Below are positions 21,535 to 29,679 of a DNA stretch of 64,000 nucleotides, one piece after another; positions within the stretch are counted from its first letter, which is position 1, and each line of letters opens with the position of its first letter. Source of the stretch: Clostridium sp. AM22-11AC (lineage in GTDB: Bacteria; Bacillota; Clostridia; Lachnospirales; Lachnospiraceae); the NCBI RefSeq assembly GCF_003473545.1, contig NZ_QUCM01000008.1, positions 39,307 through 103,306 on the forward strand, given 5' to 3'. Position numbers and translations under genes: made by a program. The notes below the pieces were generated by a model. That model saw only the letters and a list, made by a program, of their open reading frames with translations. It was not told the origin of the DNA and did no database searches.

Positions 21535-22413
21535 CTACTGTGTGCTCTTCCAATTCTCCAATAACTGATAAATAATATTCTCTATTTGCTCCCTGCTGTA
21601 TGTCGCAGGAAAATAATTGTTAATGCGCTCTGTTTTTATGACAACCTTTCGCTCCACGGTTTTCTCTTTTTCCAACATCATGCGAACCATCGGAAAGGTA
21701 AGTTCCCCTTTTTTGTCACTTTCCTTGAGCATGGCACTCTGCTGAGTTGTGATAACAACATTTGTTTCCTGTATTGCAACCAAAACCCATTGCTGTGCAT
21801 CCTCTGATAAAAATGATAAGTCAACCGCCTGCATGATACCGATTTTCTTTGCATCCACCATATCGAGTAGCGAATCCGACAGGCGTGAAATCCATATATA
21901 TCTCTGAACCGTCTTTGCACTCTCTCCTGCCGCTTCTCCCAGTTCTCCAAGCGTAAGTCCGCCTTCCTTACTTCCCTGATGCTTCATTGCATCGTATTTC
22001 ATTCTGTATGCCTTTGCTTTCTCACTCGGAAGAATATCCTCCCGCTGAATATTGGAATCTACCATGATAATCGTAGCTTCGTCATCCGTATAATCACGGA
22101 TGAACATCGGCATTGTAGTAAGTCCGACAAGCTCACAGGCGTGTCTCCTGCGATGTCCGGCAATAATCTCATAACCGCCATCTTTCATTGGTCTGGCAAT
22201 GCCTGGCATCAACACTCCATGCTCCCTGACGCTTTCTACCGTTTCCTGCATCTTTTCATCATCCAGTACCTTAAACGGGTGTCCTTTGAACTCATGCAGT
22301 TCTGACAATGCGATTTCCTGTACCTGCTCTGTTCCTGTCTGTGGCTGCTCCGTTCCAAATAAATCATCAAAACTGTTCAACTTTACCTTTGCGGCACTTC
22401 CTGTCTTACTCAT
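21535..22413 (-). CDS. parB: ParB-type partition protein
   Basis: A 292-residue ParB. The N-terminal part has ALSELHEFKGHPFKVLDDEK and the CTP-binding/nuclease-like motifs GIARPMKDGGYEIIAGHRRR; a central HTH is in LTLGELGEAAGESAKTVQRYI. It binds centromere-like sites for segregation of the excised ICE. ATG at 22413 (GGAGG nine bases upstream) is preferred to a TTG two codons earlier. It overlaps the parA stop by 8 bp. Confidence 0.93.
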   Translation of the reverse strand: MSKTGSAAKVKLNSFDDLFGTEQPQTGTEQVQEIALSELHEFKGHPFKVLDDEKMQETVESVREHGVLMPGIARPMKDGGYEIIAGHRRRHACELVGLTTMPMFIRDYTDDEATIIMVDSNIQREDILPSEKAKAYRMKYDAMKHQGSKEGGLTLGELGEAAGESAKTVQRYIWISRLSDSLLDMVDAKKIGIMQAVDLSFLSEDAQQWVLVAIQETNVVITTQQSAMLKESDKKGELTFPMVRMMLEKEKTVERKVVIKTERINNYFPATYSREQIENIIYQLLENWKSTQ

Positions 22414-23188
22414 TGCCAAGCACCTCCTCCGTCAGTGATTGGTAGGCACTTGCTACCTTGCCATTCGGATCGTGCTTATAAATGCTCACACCTTCCGCAG
22501 AAATCTCCGCAGCTCTTACCGACATTGGAATACTGTTTTCAAATATCCGCACTCTACTTCCATAATTTTCAATCAGCAGATTGCTGATGTCTCTGGCATA
22601 ATTGGTACGATTATCAACCATTGTAAGCAAAATTCCCTCAATCTCCAGTTTCGGATTGATCTGTCTCTTTACTTTTCCAATAGTTTTAATCAGCTGTTCC
22701 AGACCTTTTACCGGCAGATACGCTGCCTGTACCGGAATCAAGATACTGTCCGCACTGGTAAAAGCATTTATCGTAATCATGCCGAGTGATGGCATACAGT
22801 CAATTAGAATGTAATCATAGCGGTCTTTCTGCTGTTCTATGTAGGTACGAAGCACCGTCTCCCTGCTCATAACATTCACAAGCGAGGTTTCCAAACCGGA
22901 AAGCTCAATATTTCCCGGCATGAAATCCACACCTTCCTCATGTCTTAAAATGCCGTACTCCGGTTTTATTTCCTCATCATTGATAATGGATGCCATAATG
23001 GTTGCAAGTGTAATTTCCAGTCTATCCGGCTCCTGAATACCAAGACTTGCCGTAAGGCTACCCTGTGCATCTGCATCTATCAGCAAAACTCTCTTTCCCT
23101 GTTTTGCCAGTCCGATTCCTAAATTGCTTGTTGTGGTGGTCTTTCCAACTCCACCCTTCTGATTTGCGATTGCTATAACTTTACACAT
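22406..23188 (-). CDS. parA: ParA-type partition ATPase
   Basis: A 260-residue ParA/Soj ATPase with the deviant Walker A KGGVGKTTTTSNLG (residues 10-23), Walker A' RVLLIDADAQGSLT and Walker B YILIDCMPSLGMIT. It works with ParB in segregation or stable maintenance of the excised ICE. ATG preceded by AAGGAGAATTTT. First gene of the parA-parB-repA-DUF6050 series. Confidence 0.95.
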   Translation of the reverse strand: MCKVIAIANQKGGVGKTTTTSNLGIGLAKQGKRVLLIDADAQGSLTASLGIQEPDRLEITLATIMASIINDEEIKPEYGILRHEEGVDFMPGNIELSGLETSLVNVMSRETVLRTYIEQQKDRYDYILIDCMPSLGMITINAFTSADSILIPVQAAYLPVKGLEQLIKTIGKVKRQINPKLEIEGILLTMVDNRTNYARDISNLLIENYGSRVRIFENSIPMSVRAAEISAEGVSIYKHDPNGKVASAYQSLTEEVLGNE

Positions 23189-23211
23189 GATAAAATTCTC
23201 CTTATTCTCTA

Positions 23212-23388
23212 CTATTGATTTTTCACATTGCTTTTCTGTACTTCCGCATAAGCTCTGTAATATTTGTTTGTTCCTTTGTTGCTATAAAGCTCTGATATTT
23301 CCAATACCTCAATTTTGGGATGACGCTGTAAAATTTTCTGAAACCATACAATGTCATTCTTTGTTCCCATCAGTCTGACTTTTAACAT
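23212..23388 (-). CDS. DUF3970 family small protein
   Basis: A 58-residue protein starting MLKVRLMGTKNDIVWFQKIL with ELYSNKGTNKYYRAYAEV, matching DUF3970 proteins of Firmicutes mobile elements. Function is unknown. The ATG overlaps the stop of the DUF6075 gene (TAATG), with GGAGGAGCAG upstream, so translation is coupled. It is followed directly by parA. Confidence 0.82.
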   Translation of the reverse strand: MLKVRLMGTKNDIVWFQKILQRHPKIEVLEISELYSNKGTNKYYRAYAEVQKSNVKNQ

Positions 23389-23861
23389 TAGTCTGCTCCT
23401 CCAAATAAGGCATACAGTTCCCGGTTATAAGTCGCATACTCCGGATAGCGGATCTGTATCGCCTGCCAAAAGAAAGGTGCATAGGCACAGCAGAACAAGT
23501 CCTCCACTGTATACTGCCTGCACTCGTTTACCTGTTCCTCTGTTTTTGTGTAATCATCTACACTCGGTGTGCCGTTGCAATACAGATTAAATGCCATTCG
23601 CACCACCTTCATACTGCCACTGGTCTGCCAGCCTTCATGCAGACACTCTGTTTTTACACATCCTGTTTTAAAATCATAGATGCTATTGATATTTCTTCTC
23701 GTATCATCACTGATACCAAGACAATAGCAAAGTGCCTTGTGGTACACATCCTGATAGCGTACCTCTTTTAATTTTTCATAGTAGAATTTTTCATGTGCTT
23801 CGCTGATAAAATTGATTGTCTGTTTCTTATTGTTTTCTGCTCCTAACGCTGTGTTGTTCAT
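23388..23861 (-). CDS. DUF6075 family protein
   Basis: A 157-residue protein with FISEAHEKFYYEKLKEVRYQ, CLGISDDTRRNINSIYDF and HEGWQTSGSMKVVRMAFNLY, the pattern I associate with DUF6075. It is soluble; function unknown. The ATG has AAAGGAGG nine bases upstream. It is the outermost intact gene at the right end of the ICE. Confidence 0.8.
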   Translation of the reverse strand: MNNTALGAENNKKQTINFISEAHEKFYYEKLKEVRYQDVYHKALCYCLGISDDTRRNINSIYDFKTGCVKTECLHEGWQTSGSMKVVRMAFNLYCNGTPSVDDYTKTEEQVNECRQYTVEDLFCCAYAPFFWQAIQIRYPEYATYNRELYALFGGAD

Positions 23862-23897
23862 AGTGAACCTCCTTTAAAAAATTTTTATTTTGCATAT

Positions 23898-23987
23898 AAA
23901 AAAGGACTAAGTCCTTTTTAAGCCATAGCTTTAAGGATTTAGTCCTAATCGAGAGATATAAGAAAGGGAAGCATTGCGCTTCCCTTT
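23898..23987. terminator. Hairpin cluster near the ICE right end
   Basis: Two hairpins: AAAAAGGACT-A-AGTCCTTTTT (about 23898-23919), and the perfect 10 bp stem AAAGGGAAGC-ATTGC-GCTTCCCTTT (23963-23987). A partial repeat of the first (AAGGATTTAGTCCT) lies between. They probably insulate the ICE end from flanking transcription. Confidence 0.6.
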
Positions 23988-23991
23988 CGAG

Positions 23992-24120
23992 TTATATATA
24001 GATTTTGCAAACAATATCTTTAAATCGGTTCGCTTTCGTGTACTCAGCATGATATTTCATGTACTCATTCACATCATCCCTTGTAACAATCAGCGTTGTG
24101 AAGTAAAAATATTTACGCTC
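23992..24120 (-). pseudogene. C-terminal remnant of an ICE gene at the right boundary
   Basis: An open frame without a start codon ends ...IVTRDDVNEYMKYHAEYTKANRFKD and a few more residues before a TAA at 23992. It has normal coding character and runs into the ICE/chromosome junction. It may be a truncated element gene or the end of a gene formed by integration. Parent family not recognised. Confidence 0.35.
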
Positions 24121-24122
24121 TT

Positions 24123-24587
24123 CTACTTTCCTGCATTGGCAATCGCTGCCTGGGTTGCTGCAAATACAGCATCACCCCACACGTTACCAGTAGTGCCGCC
24201 CCAGAACAGAACATTCAACGGAGTTGAAATAGCTACAGCCACAAAACCTGCCACACAGGCGGTGATGATAGCCTTCGGGAAGGACTTCATAAAGCCCAGA
24301 CGTGCCATGATTCCTGCCGCCGCGCCAATACCAAGACTGGTCAGTGCATAAATCAACGTAATATTATCACCTGCGGAAAATCCGTAGATCAGGTTATTAG
24401 CTGCTCCGCAGATTGCTCCGATAATGGGACCACCCAGGCATCCACCGATACAGGTTCCAATGGAATCCAGCCACAACGGAAGCTTTAACACGCTGGCAAA
24501 CAGCTTTCCAAGATAGTTAATACCGATGCAGGCCGGAATCAATACGATCACTGCCACATCAAATTTAGTTTTGAATAAATTCTTCAT
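24123..24587 (-). pseudogene. ECF transporter S component, truncated by the ICE
   Basis: 154 codons of a membrane S component: KTKFDVAVIVLIPACIGINY, LDSIGTCIGGCLGGPIIGAI and AGIMARLGFMKSFPKAIITA are typical of ECF-type substrate-binding subunits. About four or five membrane helices remain. The frame ends ATQAAIANAGK at the ICE boundary, so the C-terminal helices are missing; the other part should lie beyond the left end of the ICE. ATG at 24587 (AAAGGA upstream). It is downstream of a nucleoside phosphorylase, suggesting nucleoside uptake. Confidence 0.75.
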
Positions 24588-24645
24588 AACATACATCCTT
24601 TCCCATTTGATCGCTCCAGTTTCAGAAGCTGTATTTTTTGCTGCA

Positions 24646-25380
24646 TTACTGTCTTGTTAACGCTGCAAACGCTGTCAAGATCTCATATTCCTCGCCCTGG
24701 GCAGTCAATGTCTCACCATCCACGTATCGTCCGATGTTTTCAGCTACATTGCCCTTGCAGGCTGCCACTACATTTAAAATAGATGCTGTCCTCATACCAC
24801 GTATCCTGCCAACCACAAAAAGTGCCGCAGTTTCCATGTCAAACGCCAGCACGCCTTTCTTTGCCCATTCCTCATAAATAACCGGATTGTCATCCCGGTA
24901 CAAGCAGTCATGACTTCTGGCAATGCCGGTATGGAACCGGCAGCCGGCCTCCTTTGCGCTCTCCTCACAGGCGGTAAGCAGCCTGTGGTCTGCAACAGCC
25001 GGATAACTAAGTGGCGCGTATCCAAGTGAAGTTCCTTCATCACGTACAGCGGCTTCTACCATAACCAGATCTCCGACTCTGACCTCCGGCTGCAGCGCAC
25101 CGCAGCTTCCGATCCGCACAGCCGCTTCTACACCGATCTTTTGCAGTTCTTCCACAGCAATTGCCATAGACGGACCACCCATTCCGGTGGACATGACCAG
25201 AACCGGCACACCATTCCAGAAACCGCTGTAGCTTTTATACTCCCGGTTGAAGGTTAAGAGCTTTGCATCTTTTAAATAACCTGCTGCCCGCTCTGCCCGG
25301 GCCGGATCTCCCGGCAGCACTGCATACCGGATTCCCAGATTCTCCGGAAGCTGGATATGCGGCATTTTATTTTCTCCCAT
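24646..25380 (-). CDS. Nucleoside phosphorylase (uridine/purine phosphorylase family)
   Basis: About 244 residues of the PNP/UDP family, which splits nucleosides with phosphate into base and ribose-1-phosphate. Visible motifs: YAVLPGDPARAERAAGYL (phosphate loop with GDPxR), VRIGSCGALQPEVRVGDLV, and LAFDMETAALFVVGR (ribose-binding Met-Glu). Substrate (uridine or purine) not resolved. ATG at 25380 has GGAAGGAG upstream and fits the family start; a longer frame to 25446 is less likely. In an operon with the S-component gene 59 bp downstream, under the promoter at 25509. Confidence 0.88.
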   Translation of the reverse strand: MGENKMPHIQLPENLGIRYAVLPGDPARAERAAGYLKDAKLLTFNREYKSYSGFWNGVPVLVMSTGMGGPSMAIAVEELQKIGVEAAVRIGSCGALQPEVRVGDLVMVEAAVRDEGTSLGYAPLSYPAVADHRLLTACEESAKEAGCRFHTGIARSHDCLYRDDNPVIYEEWAKKGVLAFDMETAALFVVGRIRGMRTASILNVVAACKGNVAENIGRYVDGETLTAQGEEYEILTAFAALTRQ

Positions 25381-25508
25381 TTCACAATCTCCTTCCCAAC
25401 TGTATGACACTTTGTACCTTGTATATCTGCCACCAGATTTTTTCATGTTGTTCCTTCTAAATCAGGAAAATGTACACCCATTTATGAATTTAACAACAAT
25501 TTACGATA

Positions 25509-25537
25509 AAGATAACATTATCCTTACACAAAGTCAA
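25509..25537 (-). promoter_or_regulatory. Promoter of the phosphorylase/S-component operon
   Basis: On the minus strand TTGACT (25532-25537), a 17 bp spacer, TATCTT (25509-25514); 130 bp before the phosphorylase ATG. Confidence 0.6.
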
Positions 25538-25590
25538 TGAAATGAGCCAATTCAGAGTCTTATTGTTAATAAATTAACATATTGTTTTGC

Positions 25591-25619
25591 TTGTAAAATT
25601 TTAAGTGTAAAACTATACT
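25591..25619 (+). promoter_or_regulatory. Promoter of the isochorismatase-family gene
   Basis: TTGTAA (25591-25596), 17 bp spacer, TATACT (25614-25619); 40 bp before the ATG at 25659. Confidence 0.6.
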
Positions 25620-25658
25620 GAAAATACATTAATACTGTTCTCCCGGAGGATTTTCAGA

Positions 25659-26261
25659 ATGGAACAAAACAATTCATCAGACCTGCTGTTAGTCATTGAC
25701 ATGCAGAATGTTTATACAAAAGGACAGGAATGGGCCTGTAAAGGCATTGAACATGCATCTGCCTCCATCCTCCGTCTATTAAACAGTCAAAAAACAAAGC
25801 AGGTCATCTTTACCCAATATCTGGCTACAGAACACCCGGACGGTGTCTGGAAAGAATATAATAAAGTTAATGCGGCTGTAAACTCTGATCCATGGCTCAA
25901 TGAAATGATGCCGGAATTCCTTCCATGGGTAAAAACATACCCGGTATTCACCAAAAGTGTCTATTCCTCCTTTGCCATCCCCGAGGTTGTAAAAGCCGCA
26001 AAAAAAGCCCGGCATCTTGTCATCTCCGGCGTAGTAGCAGAATGCTGCGTACTCTCTACTGTGCTTTCTGCCATTGACGCCGGCTGTAAAGTCATTTACC
26101 TGACCGATGCCGTAGCCGGACTCAGTGAAGTTTCCCGCAAAGAAACCGAAAACATTATCTCTTACTTTGCTCCGCTCCACACAGTACTCATGACTACAGA
26201 AGAATACCTGCTCTCTGATACTCCTAAGTCACACCTCTGCTATAAAGTTTCCGGTCATTAA
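25659..26261 (+). CDS. Isochorismatase-family cysteine hydrolase
   Basis: A 200-residue hydrolase of the nicotinamidase/isochorismatase fold. The triad is visible: Asp14 (LLVIDMQN), Lys99 (FTKSVYSS) and Cys130 (GVVAECCVLST); a cis-peptide region VVAE precedes the Cys. Substrate is not determined (nicotinamide, ureidoacrylate or isochorismate-like). ATG preceded by CCCGGAGGA. It is divergent from the nucleoside operon and ends at a strong terminator. Confidence 0.88.
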   Translation: MEQNNSSDLLLVIDMQNVYTKGQEWACKGIEHASASILRLLNSQKTKQVIFTQYLATEHPDGVWKEYNKVNAAVNSDPWLNEMMPEFLPWVKTYPVFTKSVYSSFAIPEVVKAAKKARHLVISGVVAECCVLSTVLSAIDAGCKVIYLTDAVAGLSEVSRKETENIISYFAPLHTVLMTTEEYLLSDTPKSHLCYKVSGH

Positions 26262-26276
26262 ATCCGAATCTAAAAA

Positions 26277-26310
26277 AAGACAGGTTCCTTGTGGGCCTGT
26301 CTCTTTTTAG
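26277..26310 (+). terminator. Terminator after the cysteine hydrolase
   Basis: AGACAGG and CCTGTCT pair around TTCCTTGTGGG and are followed by CTTTTT. Confidence 0.85.
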
Positions 26311-26359
26311 GATCTTCCTTACATTTTCTATTTATTTTTTTACTATTTATGTTTTCTAT

Positions 26360-28870
26360 TTACGTTTCCGGTTTATGCTCCCGTTTTCCATTCTGGATCA
26401 GGATTTCCTCTTTTGCTGTTAAATTCTTGTCATTTTCTACCATTACATCCCAGTTATAGGGGGCACTTTCCAGCAGGTTCTCTCCCACAGGCATTTCCCC
26501 GGACATTTTCTCCCCGGACTGTTCTTCTGCCTGCTTCTCTTCCGCAGCCCGTTCCAGACGCATTTCCGCCCTGGTCTCCTGGCGCACTTGCGGGAAAATA
26601 ACCTGAGCCTTGAACAGATCGCCGTCAATGGTGATCACAAACTCACCTTTCTGCAGCTGGGTCAGGCTCCGGGCAATGGAAAGTCCTAATCCGCTGCCTT
26701 CTGTTGTCCGCGCCACATCTCCTCTGACAAAACGTTCTGTCAGTTCATCCGGGCTGATATTTAACGGCTTTTCCGAAATATTTTTCATAGTGAAAATGGC
26801 TTTTCCATCTACAGAAGCCACATCCACATATACCCGGCTGCCTTCCTGGGCATATTTAAAAGCATTGGTATAAAGATTTTCCAGAACACGCCATAATCTG
26901 CGCCCATCTGCTCTAATAATGATCATACCATCTGGGAAATCAGAGATGATCTTTAAATGGCGCTGTTCAAAACGCTCTTCAAATTCACCATTGGTCTGCT
27001 GTACCAGCTCCACCAAGTCAATATCTGCCATCTCCAGCTTCAGGTTTCCGGAACTTGCCTTGGAAGCTTCCACCAGATCTTCCGTCAGTGTTTTTAAACG
27101 CTGGGATTTCTGGTCCAAAACTTCCAGATAGGAAGCGATCTTAGGATCCTGTATCTTCTGGCGTTTTAACAGATCCACATAGTTGATAATGGACGTAAGA
27201 GGCGTTTTAATATCATGGGACACATTGGTGATCAGATCCGCTTTCAGGCGTTCGCTCTTTACCTTCTCCTGAAGAGCCGTGTCCAAGCCGCTTCCAATGT
27301 TATTAATGTGGTCTCCCACTGTCCGCTCTTTTCCTGTCAGCTTTTTCGTATCCAGGCGGAAACCGGTATCGCCTTTTGCAATACAGGTGATCGCATTATT
27401 TAAAAGATCCTTCTGCTCCGCTTTCCTGAACAGCTTATGGAATACCCATCCATCCAGACCAACAAATAAAACAGCACATACATAAAAGAGAATACGGAAA
27501 GTCAGTTTCTCATCTATATAGGCAAACAGGAATAAAATGCCCCACAGCATTACGCCATTGGCTCCTAAAAACAGAAGATAGCAAAGTCCGATCCCGGCTA
27601 CAAAACTGGCTTTTGCAATATAATCCTTAGAAGCCTTTACTACCTTTTTTGCAATACTCTTTTTCCACAGGGTATCTGCCTTGTATCTTCTTAAAAGACT
27701 GAAACCGCATAGAATACTGCACCCGTAGATGATCACATATTTCAGCAGTTTACTCCAGTATGCCAGGTGTTCTTCGGAGGCAAATAAGCCGATCACCATC
27801 ATCCCCAGTCTTTTACAGAAGTACAAGATCACAGCTGTCACCACCGCCCACAAAAGGACACAGGTTTCTGTATAGATCCTGTCGATGGGGAAAAGACGGA
27901 TCTTGCCATCTGCTCCATCTTCATGGCCGGATAAAAGGACCAATGTTACCAGTGTAGCAAAAAATCCTGCAATTCCTACGATCACACCGCCCATTCCCAT
28001 GATAAACGTGGATCTGGCACTTTTATATTCCCCGGCTTCCTCTGCATAATTATCAGAATAAGGATAGGTAGTATCCACAGAGACCACCATATAATTCTGG
28101 TCATTGTCAAAGGGATTCCATGTTTCCAGAAGAGAAGCCGCATTGTCCGGGATCGTTGCAAGATTGCTTTCCATACGAATGGTATTTCCGGGAATGAACA
28201 GATATTTTCCAAATCCCCGCAGCTCATCTAAAGACATAGAAGGAACATTGGTATAAACCACTTCTCTTCCATCATTGCTTTTATAGAGGATACGGAAACG
28301 GACATTTGTGTTATTGCTGATGAAATTATAATAAATGGTATAATATTTTCCCAACCGGTCCAGGATGTCCAGTGCCATTTCCTCTTTGGTCATCCTGGTC
28401 TCCAGGCCATCAACATCTGCCAGGTCCGTTTTTGCGGATTTATACTCTACCGTTATCTCCATGTCATCATCATCCATGGCCATAGGAGATCCCTGTACTG
28501 TAAAATCTTCTCCCAGATAATATCCCCGGATCTTGGCATAGCGGACAATCTGATCCAGTGTCATATCCTCATCTACACCGGGACCGTCTATAATACGCAC
28601 AATGGGTTTGTGCATATCCAGGACACCATTGGTCTCAAACATATCCTTATATCCGATATAGGTAAAAATATTACTGATATCTATGCCAAGCTGGGAACAG
28701 AAGGCATCTGAGTCTTCATAAGTCTCATCATAGATCCAGCGGATCCCTTTTCCATATCCGCCGTTTAAGTACATGGCGCTGATCCCTGCCAGTGTGATAA
28801 CAAGAAATATCACATGAAACACTGACAGAAGCACCTTCCATTTTCTCAGACCAAACGCTCTTTTTTCCAT
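26360..28870 (-). CDS. Membrane sensor histidine kinase, large extracytoplasmic domain
   Basis: An 836-residue kinase. One N-terminal helix (about 12-32), an extracytoplasmic domain of about 250 residues, then a block of some six membrane helices (about 290-485). A linker leads to the HisKA domain with phospho-acceptor His552 (NVSHDIKTPLTS). HATPase follows, with the N box RVLENLYTNAFKYA and G box GSGLGLSIARSL. The C-terminal 75 residues are an acidic Glu/Met-rich tail. It overlaps the operon with the response regulator (7 bp gap). The signal is unknown; the neighbouring cell-wall lipoprotein gene suggests envelope sensing. Confidence 0.92.
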   Translation of the reverse strand: MEKRAFGLRKWKVLLSVFHVIFLVITLAGISAMYLNGGYGKGIRWIYDETYEDSDAFCSQLGIDISNIFTYIGYKDMFETNGVLDMHKPIVRIIDGPGVDEDMTLDQIVRYAKIRGYYLGEDFTVQGSPMAMDDDDMEITVEYKSAKTDLADVDGLETRMTKEEMALDILDRLGKYYTIYYNFISNNTNVRFRILYKSNDGREVVYTNVPSMSLDELRGFGKYLFIPGNTIRMESNLATIPDNAASLLETWNPFDNDQNYMVVSVDTTYPYSDNYAEEAGEYKSARSTFIMGMGGVIVGIAGFFATLVTLVLLSGHEDGADGKIRLFPIDRIYTETCVLLWAVVTAVILYFCKRLGMMVIGLFASEEHLAYWSKLLKYVIIYGCSILCGFSLLRRYKADTLWKKSIAKKVVKASKDYIAKASFVAGIGLCYLLFLGANGVMLWGILFLFAYIDEKLTFRILFYVCAVLFVGLDGWVFHKLFRKAEQKDLLNNAITCIAKGDTGFRLDTKKLTGKERTVGDHINNIGSGLDTALQEKVKSERLKADLITNVSHDIKTPLTSIINYVDLLKRQKIQDPKIASYLEVLDQKSQRLKTLTEDLVEASKASSGNLKLEMADIDLVELVQQTNGEFEERFEQRHLKIISDFPDGMIIIRADGRRLWRVLENLYTNAFKYAQEGSRVYVDVASVDGKAIFTMKNISEKPLNISPDELTERFVRGDVARTTEGSGLGLSIARSLTQLQKGEFVITIDGDLFKAQVIFPQVRQETRAEMRLERAAEEKQAEEQSGEKMSGEMPVGENLLESAPYNWDVMVENDKNLTAKEEILIQNGKREHKPET

Positions 28871-28877
28871 AGGCCAC

Positions 28878-29573
28878 CTACTGTTTCTCGATCTTATAGC
28901 CTACGCCCCATACTACCTTCAGATATTTTGGCTCTCTTGGGTTGATCTCGATCTTTTCACGGATGTGGCGGATATGGACAGCTACTGTGTTATCCGCGCC
29001 AATGGCTTCCTCATTCCAGATCTTTTCGTAGATCTCATCAATGGAAAATACCTTTCCTGCGTTCTTTACCAGAAGCAGGAGGATATTGTATTCAATAGGA
29101 GTCAGCTTAATCGGATCTCCATCAACTGTAACTTCTTTGTTATCATCATTGATCTGAAGACCGCCACACTTGTAGACCTGTCCTTCCGCCTGCTGGTTCA
29201 TGTTTCCAAGCTGTGTATAACGGCGCAGCTGGGATTTAACTCTTGCAACCAGTTCCAGCGGGTTGAATGGCTTTGTAATGTAATCATCTGCACCAATATT
29301 AAGTCCTAAGATCTTATCTGCATCTTCTGACTTTGCGGAAAGAATGATGATCGGGATACTGCTGGTCTCACGTACCTTTAAAGTAGTGCGGATGCCATCC
29401 AGTCCCGGCATCATTACATCTAAGATCAAAAGATCTGCGGACTGGGTCTCCAGATATTCCAGAGCCTCATAACCGTCATATGTTTTTATAACTTTAAAGC
29501 CTTCTCCTGTAAGATAAATGTCAATGGCTTCCACAATCTGTTTATCGTCATCACATACCAGAATCGTCTGCAT
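28878..29573 (-). CDS. OmpR/PhoB-family response regulator
   Basis: A 231-residue regulator. The receiver domain has acidic pocket CDDD (7-10), phospho-acceptor Asp52 (LLILDVMMPG) and Lys in LSAKSEDADK. A C-terminal winged helix follows (KLTPIEYNILLLLVKNAGKV...AVHIRHIREKIE). ATG at 29573 follows GGAGGGACATTT; the longer frame to 29705 runs through GC-rich hairpins and is rejected. It is the partner of the downstream kinase gene. Confidence 0.95.
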   Translation of the reverse strand: MQTILVCDDDKQIVEAIDIYLTGEGFKVIKTYDGYEALEYLETQSADLLILDVMMPGLDGIRTTLKVRETSSIPIIILSAKSEDADKILGLNIGADDYITKPFNPLELVARVKSQLRRYTQLGNMNQQAEGQVYKCGGLQINDDNKEVTVDGDPIKLTPIEYNILLLLVKNAGKVFSIDEIYEKIWNEEAIGADNTVAVHIRHIREKIEINPREPKYLKVVWGVGYKIEKQ

Positions 29574-29605
29574 AAATGTCCCTCCTTTTATTGATATATC
29601 CTTCT

Positions 29606-29668
29606 GCGCCCGGCCGGGCGCAAATTTGCTACAATTTGTACCACCTGCGTCCGCGCCGGCAGGCGCGG
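29606..29668. repeat. Two GC-rich palindromes upstream of the response regulator
   Basis: A perfect 16 bp palindrome GCGCCCGGCCGGGCGC (29606-29621) and a hairpin CCGCGCC-GGCA-GGCGCGG (29651-29668) stand out from the surrounding composition. They lie between the lipoprotein stop (29680) and the response-regulator start, and may act as a terminator for the lipoprotein gene although no T run follows. Confidence 0.65.
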
Positions 29669-29679
29669 GGCAACTTAAT

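Larger units (their letters stand above)
1..24145. mobile_element. Right part of a nested integrative conjugative element (ICE)
   Basis: This block holds a coupling protein, a PcfB-like protein, maff2, a RepA_N initiator, ParA/ParB and small ICE-typical proteins (DUF3970, DUF6075, DUF6050). Two further mobilizable elements sit inside it. The right boundary is placed near 24,120-24,145, where the ECF S-component frame stops abruptly after an Ala-Thr-Gln-Ala-Ala stretch and non-homologous sequence begins. The left boundary, the integrase and most type IV secretion genes lie outside the window. The right edge is inferred from gene truncation, not from a mapped direct repeat. Confidence 0.7.
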
